Shown here in pieces: positions 60,346 to 64,000 of a DNA stretch of 64,000 nt. A program made the translations under genes and the position numbers. Source of the stretch: SKPT01 sp040905445. GTDB lineage: Bacteria; Planctomycetota; Phycisphaerae; Phycisphaerales; Phycisphaeraceae. Position 1 is the first letter of the stretch, and every line of letters starts with the position of its first letter. The notes beneath the pieces are model-generated. The model was not told where the DNA came from. It made no database searches and worked only from the letters and a program-made list of their open reading frames with translations. The DNA lies in assembly GCA_040905445.1 (NCBI GenBank), contig JBBDRN010000020.1, positions 124,001 through 188,000 of the forward strand. The letters run 5' to 3'.

Positions 60346-61710
60346 ATGACGCTGAAAGTGGCCAAGTTCGGCGGCTCATCGCTTGCCGCCGCCTCGCAGA
60401 TCGCCCGGGTCCGGCAGATCGTCGCCGACGACCCGCAGCGGCGTTACGTTGTGCCGTCGGCGCCGGGCAAGCGTCATGTCGACGATCAGAAGATCACCGA
60501 CATGCTCTACCTTTGCCACGAGCACGCCCGGCAGGGCCTGCCCTTTGGCGAGGTGTTCGCCCTTGTGGCCGAGCGTTACCGCAACATCTGCACCGAGCTC
60601 GGGCTCGCGCTGGACATGCAGCGCCACCTCGACGAGGCCGCGGCGGGCATCGAGCACCACGCCCACTACGGCGGCCGACCCGATTTCGCCGCCAGCCGGG
60701 GCGAGTATCTCAACGGGCTCATCCTCGCCGAGGTGCTCGACTGCCCGTTCATCGACGCCGCGGAGCTGATCCGCTTCAACGCCCGGGGCCGGCTCGACCA
60801 GGAGACGACCTACCGCACCGTCGCCGATCGGCTCGCCAGGGTCGAGCGCGCGGTGATCCCGGGCTTCTACGGCCGGGGGCACGATGGCGAAATCCGCACT
60901 TTCAGCCGCGGCGGCTCCGACGTCACCGGCGCGGTCATCGCCCGCGGCGTCTCCGCGTCGCTCTACGAAAACTGGACCGACGTTGCCGGCCTGCTCATGG
61001 CCGACCCCAACATCGTCGACCACCCCTCCATCATCGACCGCATCACCTACCGCGAGCTGCGCGAGCTGGCGTACATGGGCGCGACGGTGCTGCACGACGA
61101 GGCGATCTTCCCCGTCCGCGACGCCGGCATCCCCGTCAACATCCGCAATACCAACGAGCCCGACGACCCGGGCACGATGATCGTCCCCGAGGCGGCGCCC
61201 GTGGCCCACACGCGCACGATCACCGGCATCGCCGGCCAGCGCGACTTCACCGTCATCGCCATCGAGAAGGCGCTCATGAACGCTGAGGTTGGCTTCGCGC
61301 GGCGGGTGCTCAGCGTGCTCGAGCGCCATGACGTAAGCATCGAGCACATGCCTTCGGGCATCGACACGCTCAGCGTCGTCGTCTCGGACGGCCAGCTCGA
61401 CGGCAAGCTCGAGGACCTCATGCACGCCCTGCGCGCCGAGGTGCAGCCCGACGCGCTCGAGGTCTATCCCGACATGGCGCTGATCGCGACCGTCGGCCGC
61501 GGCATGGCGTACACGCCCGGCATGGCGGGGCGGCTGTTCATGGCCCTCGGCAGCACGGGCGTCAACGTGCGCATGATCGACCAGGGCTCGAGCGAGCTGA
61601 ACATCATCGTCGGCGTCGCGGCGGCCGACTTCGAGCACGCCGTGCGCGCCATCTACGACGCGTTCGTCCATGACACCCCCGCCACCTCGGCCGCGCCCGC
61701 CACGCCGTAG
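60346..61710 (+). CDS. lysC: Aspartokinase
   Basis: A 454-residue monofunctional aspartate kinase, the first step to lysine, methionine and threonine. The N-terminal ATP site is VAKFGGSS; GFYGRGHDGEIRTFSRGGSDVTGAVIA is the Asp/ATP region. Two ACT domains (about 300-440, VIAIEKALMNAEVGFARRVLSVLERHDVSIEHM and GSTGVNVRMIDQGSSELNIIVGV) indicate feedback control by amino acids. The start is ATG 60346 (MTLKVAKFGG). The last residues TPATSAAPATP are repeat-derived. Its stop codon TAG is the first part of a family D palindrome. Confidence 0.95.
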   Translation: MTLKVAKFGGSSLAAASQIARVRQIVADDPQRRYVVPSAPGKRHVDDQKITDMLYLCHEHARQGLPFGEVFALVAERYRNICTELGLALDMQRHLDEAAAGIEHHAHYGGRPDFAASRGEYLNGLILAEVLDCPFIDAAELIRFNARGRLDQETTYRTVADRLARVERAVIPGFYGRGHDGEIRTFSRGGSDVTGAVIARGVSASLYENWTDVAGLLMADPNIVDHPSIIDRITYRELRELAYMGATVLHDEAIFPVRDAGIPVNIRNTNEPDDPGTMIVPEAAPVAHTRTITGIAGQRDFTVIAIEKALMNAEVGFARRVLSVLERHDVSIEHMPSGIDTLSVVVSDGQLDGKLEDLMHALRAEVQPDALEVYPDMALIATVGRGMAYTPGMAGRLFMALGSTGVNVRMIDQGSSELNIIVGVAAADFEHAVRAIYDAFVHDTPATSAAPATP

Positions 61711-61777
61711 GGTCCGCTGTGCGGACATGCCCGTGGTGCGGACGTCCCGAAGTCCACGGATTCAATTCGTGGACTTC
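61711..61777. repeat. Family D palindrome followed by family C copy 4
   Basis: GGTCCGCTGTGCGGAC (61711-61726) follows directly on the aspartokinase TAG stop (61708-61710). GAAGTCCACGGATT, CAA, TTCGTGGACTTC (61749-61777) follows, a near-perfect palindrome with TTCTTT after it, just before the convergent PEP-CTERM gene end (61786). Together these may end both transcripts. Confidence 0.75.
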
Positions 61778-61785
61778 TTTCCTGA

Positions 61786-62400
61786 TCACGCCCGCCGTCG
61801 CCGCAACAGCATCACCCCGCCGAGCGCCAGCAGGGCTGCGCTGCCCGGCTCGGGCACGAAGACGAAGTTGTCCAGGCCCACCGTCTCGTTGCCGAAGATC
61901 GCCTCGAGCCGCAGTTGCACGTCCGTCACGTCACTGAGCAGCGCATCCCACTCCGTCTGCGTCTTGCCCCAGTCCGCGGCCGTCAGCGGCGCGCTGTACG
62001 TCTGCCACACCCCCGTAGCGGGCACATCGCCAAAGTCCAACGACGCCGAGTCGCTCGAGCTGCTGATCGTGACCGTGCCGAACGGCGCGAGGTCGGAACC
62101 GCTGCGGCTGACGAGCATGAAATCGAAGCTCATGACGGTGCCGTCGGCTGCGCTGCGGTCGCCGTGGAACCCCGTCGGCGCGTGGGCGAAGAACGTGGCG
62201 CCCGACGCGGCATCGACGATGCGGCCCCAGCCGCCCGGGTTGCCCCCGCTGGTCTCATGTGTGAACGACACCACGTCGCCACTGGTCGTCCATCCCTCCA
62301 GATCGTCGTCAAACGTGCTCGTCGTCGCGGCCTGAGCCGACGCACACGCAAACAGTGTCGACGCGACAACAACCGCGCCGAAGCGCTGACGGTGATTCAT
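61786..62400 (-). CDS. PEP-CTERM sorted secreted protein
   Basis: A 204-residue exported protein: signal peptide (VVVASTLFACASAQA, cut before ATTSTF), a beta-sandwich-like body (FDDDLEGWTTSGDVVSFTHE, VGLDNFVFV; Trp/Asp-rich, carbohydrate-binding or laminin-G-like in look), and the C-terminal sorting signal VPEPGSAALLALGGVMLLRRRRA (PEP motif, membrane helix, Arg cluster) recognised by an exosortase. GGAGG eight bases before the ATG at 62400 fixes the start. The body function is unknown. PEP-CTERM proteins are typical of organisms with exopolysaccharide. Confidence 0.93.
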   Translation of the reverse strand: MNHRQRFGAVVVASTLFACASAQAATTSTFDDDLEGWTTSGDVVSFTHETSGGNPGGWGRIVDAASGATFFAHAPTGFHGDRSAADGTVMSFDFMLVSRSGSDLAPFGTVTISSSSDSASLDFGDVPATGVWQTYSAPLTAADWGKTQTEWDALLSDVTDVQLRLEAIFGNETVGLDNFVFVPEPGSAALLALGGVMLLRRRRA

Positions 62401-62627
62401 CTGTGGTCCCTCCAAAAGAATGCCTCTGCGACGCCGCCACCGACGCCGCACAATTACGAATGATTCAAGAGTACATCCCGCAGCGCCCACGGGCAACCCC
62501 ATTTTTGGTTGAGCGGCAAGCCGGCCCATCGCGCCTGCGGCACGTCACGGCACACGCGTGTGCATCCGGGCAAGCTGGCTAAACTGGCGGACTCGACAGC
62601 ACTCCGCCCGAACCGACCAGGCAGCCC

Positions 62628-63656
62628 ATGGACCCGCGCACCGTTCAATTCCTCATCTTCTGCGTCTTCAGCGTCGCGTCGCTGGCCGCCGGCTACGCCG
62701 CGAGGCGGCGCAACCTGGTGACCGAGGACTTCTCGCGGCCGCTGCACTTCGTGACCGTCGTGTTTCTCTGGAGCGCGGTGAGCCTGCTGAGCCTGTGGAA
62801 GCTGCCGCTCGGCCGCGACAACATCTGGCTGCTGGTCATCGAGCCGCTGCTCGTGGCGGTGCCGGCGTACGGCATCATCCCGATCGCCCGCTACTTCGGC
62901 TGCACGCGCAAGCAGACGGGGGTGCTCGCGCTGGCGGCGGGGCTGGGCAACCTCGGCTTCACGCTCGGCGGCTACCTGTGCTATACGCTGCTCGCCAACC
63001 CGGAGCTGATCGCCCGGCCAGACCTCGCCGACGCCGACGCCGCCAACGCCGCCGCCGACGCGGCCCTCGCCTACGCCGTCGCGCAGGTGACCATCATGAG
63101 CACCACGGGCGTCGTCGTGCTCTACCCGCTGGCGCGCCACTTCGGCGACACCGACACCACCGGCGAGTCGCTGGCCACGCTCATCCGCCGCAGCCTGGTC
63201 GACCTGCGGGCGATGATGATCTACACCGGCATCCTCGGCGTGGCGCTCGCCTACCTTGGCGTGCCGCAGCCAGCGTGGATCGACCGCGTCGGCGTCATCG
63301 ACGTGCTCTTCTACCTCGGCGCGTTCACCGCCTACGCCGGCATCGGCCTGCGCCTGCGCCTCGGCGAGACGTGGCGCCACCTGCGGCTGCACGCCATGCT
63401 TGCGGGCATGCGCTTCGTCACGATTCCCCTACTGACGCTCGCGCTGGTAAGCCTGGCGGCGCTCTCGCCCGCGCCGCCCAACGTCCTGCTCAGGCACGTC
63501 TTCCTCGTCGAGGCGTTCATGCCCGCGGCGATCCAGCTCGTCATCACGGCCAACCTCTTCCACCTCGACCCGCGGCAGGCGAGCTCGCTATGGCTGGTCA
63601 ATACGCTGCTATTCCTTGCGGTGCCGCTGCCGGTGATGATCTGGCTGCTGGGGTGA
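62628..63656 (+). CDS. Auxin efflux carrier (AEC) family transporter
   Basis: A 342-residue inner-membrane transporter with about ten helices in two repeats. GGVALALAAGLGNLGFTLGGYLCY-like segments (LALAAGLGNLGFTLGGYLC) carry the broken-helix Gly/Asn motif, and FVTIPLLTLALVSLAAL with VEAFMPAAIQLVITANLF form the second half. The cytoplasmic loop ADADAANAAADAALAYA is low complexity. The ATG at 62628 is first in frame after a GC-rich leader; SD is weak. Substrate (malate, malonate or other) unknown. Confidence 0.85.
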   Translation: MDPRTVQFLIFCVFSVASLAAGYAARRRNLVTEDFSRPLHFVTVVFLWSAVSLLSLWKLPLGRDNIWLLVIEPLLVAVPAYGIIPIARYFGCTRKQTGVLALAAGLGNLGFTLGGYLCYTLLANPELIARPDLADADAANAAADAALAYAVAQVTIMSTTGVVVLYPLARHFGDTDTTGESLATLIRRSLVDLRAMMIYTGILGVALAYLGVPQPAWIDRVGVIDVLFYLGAFTAYAGIGLRLRLGETWRHLRLHAMLAGMRFVTIPLLTLALVSLAALSPAPPNVLLRHVFLVEAFMPAAIQLVITANLFHLDPRQASSLWLVNTLLFLAVPLPVMIWLLG

Positions 63657-63661
63657 GGTCG

Positions 63662-63816
63662 TTCGCGCCGAGCACGCAGAGAGAGCGCAGAGGCCGCCGC
63701 CACAGGATGGATGAAGAATCGTAACCCACCACGACGCGCCGCCTGCCACTGTTGGCTTGCCCACCTCATCCCCCGTCGCCGCGTCCTCTGCGCTCTCCGC
63801 GCCCTCTGCGAGAACG
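63662..63816. repeat. Inverted pair of family A repeats
   Basis: A left copy (63662-63705, GCACGCAGAGAGAGCGCAGA...) and right copy (63778-63816, CTCTGCGCTCTCCGCGCCCT...) face each other around 70 bases. It is the same arrangement as 6216-6364, and lies just before the histidine phosphatase gene. Confidence 0.75.
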
Positions 63817-63840
63817 CTTCGCGCGGTATGATGCCCGATC

Positions 63841-64000
63841 ATGCGTGTATATCTCATCCGACATGCCGACCCGGACTACGCCAACGACACGATCACCGAG
63901 CGTGGCCATGACGAGGCGCGGACGCTGGCGACGCACTTGCGCCGCGTGCGCATCGACCACCTCTACGTCTCGCCGCTGGGGCGGGCGCAGGCGACGGCGG
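63841..64000 (+). CDS. Histidine phosphatase superfamily protein, N-terminus only
   Basis: The first 53 residues before the window ends. MRVYLIRHADPDYAND contains the catalytic RHA motif (His8), and VSPLGRAQATA is the second conserved block of phosphoglycerate-mutase-like phosphatases. Start: ATG at 63841, right after the family A repeat pair. Full-length identity (phosphatase versus mutase) needs the rest. Confidence 0.9.
   Translation, partial: MRVYLIRHADPDYANDTITERGHDEARTLATHLRRVRIDHLYVSPLGRAQATA

Overview
This is a 64 kb stretch of a very GC-rich bacterial chromosome. The gene set fits a planctomycete, most likely of the Phycisphaerae. Supporting signs are a PEP-CTERM protein, a C-x-P-x-R sulfatase, a 61-residue Hc1/histone-H1-like protein, a coiled-coil protein + VWA protein + MoxR + DUF58 cluster, a lipid A type acyltransferase (LpxA), a secretin, and many non-coding palindromic repeats between genes. 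No rRNA, phage, IS element or CRISPR array was found. Taxonomy is inferred from gene content only.

Layout. 1-5.7 kb: complex I subunit NuoG (cut by the left edge), an ABC exporter, the histone-like gene, a FabZ-type dehydratase and a TIM-barrel isomerase. 5.8-15 kb: a small unknown protein, a six-hairpin glycosidase with a glycosyltransferase behind it, and a 1477-residue ORF that joins a complete ABC exporter to a secretin through an internal signal-peptide-like segment. 15-25 kb: tRNA-Pro, a DASS anion transporter, an N-acyl-amino-acid-synthase-like gene with a hairpin over its ribosome binding site, lipB, lpxA, a three-gene yqjD/yqjE-type membrane operon, mfd and a macro-domain hydrolase. 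25-34 kb: tRNA-Gly, an amino acid permease, then a leftward run (secreted glycosidase-like protein, FtsX-type permease, HlyD-type adaptor, DUF389 protein) divergent from an IclR regulator. 34-44 kb: sucC, a secreted nitrilase, a HhH-type protein, an alpha/beta hydrolase with a phosphoribosyltransferase, an aldo/keto reductase, a sulfatase, argH and a secreted unknown protein. 44-52 kb: an FHA-GAF histidine kinase, a creatininase-like amidohydrolase, tRNA-Arg, ftsW-murG, and a Rieske ferredoxin with an amidohydrolase. 52-64 kb: the coiled-coil/VWA/MoxR/DUF58 cluster with two small membrane-protein genes inside it, aspartokinase, a PEP-CTERM protein, an auxin-efflux-type carrier and the start of a histidine phosphatase.

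Much of the unusual signal is non-coding. At least six kinds of palindromic or inverted repeat recur between genes, often starting at a stop codon or lying between convergent genes. A GTGGCGGGG-type simple repeat also recurs inside ORFs and is read as Gly-rich, Pro-Ala-Thr-Thr or Val-Ala-Gly-Asp peptide depending on strand and frame. The most striking single gene is the exporter-secretin fusion at 10480-14913.
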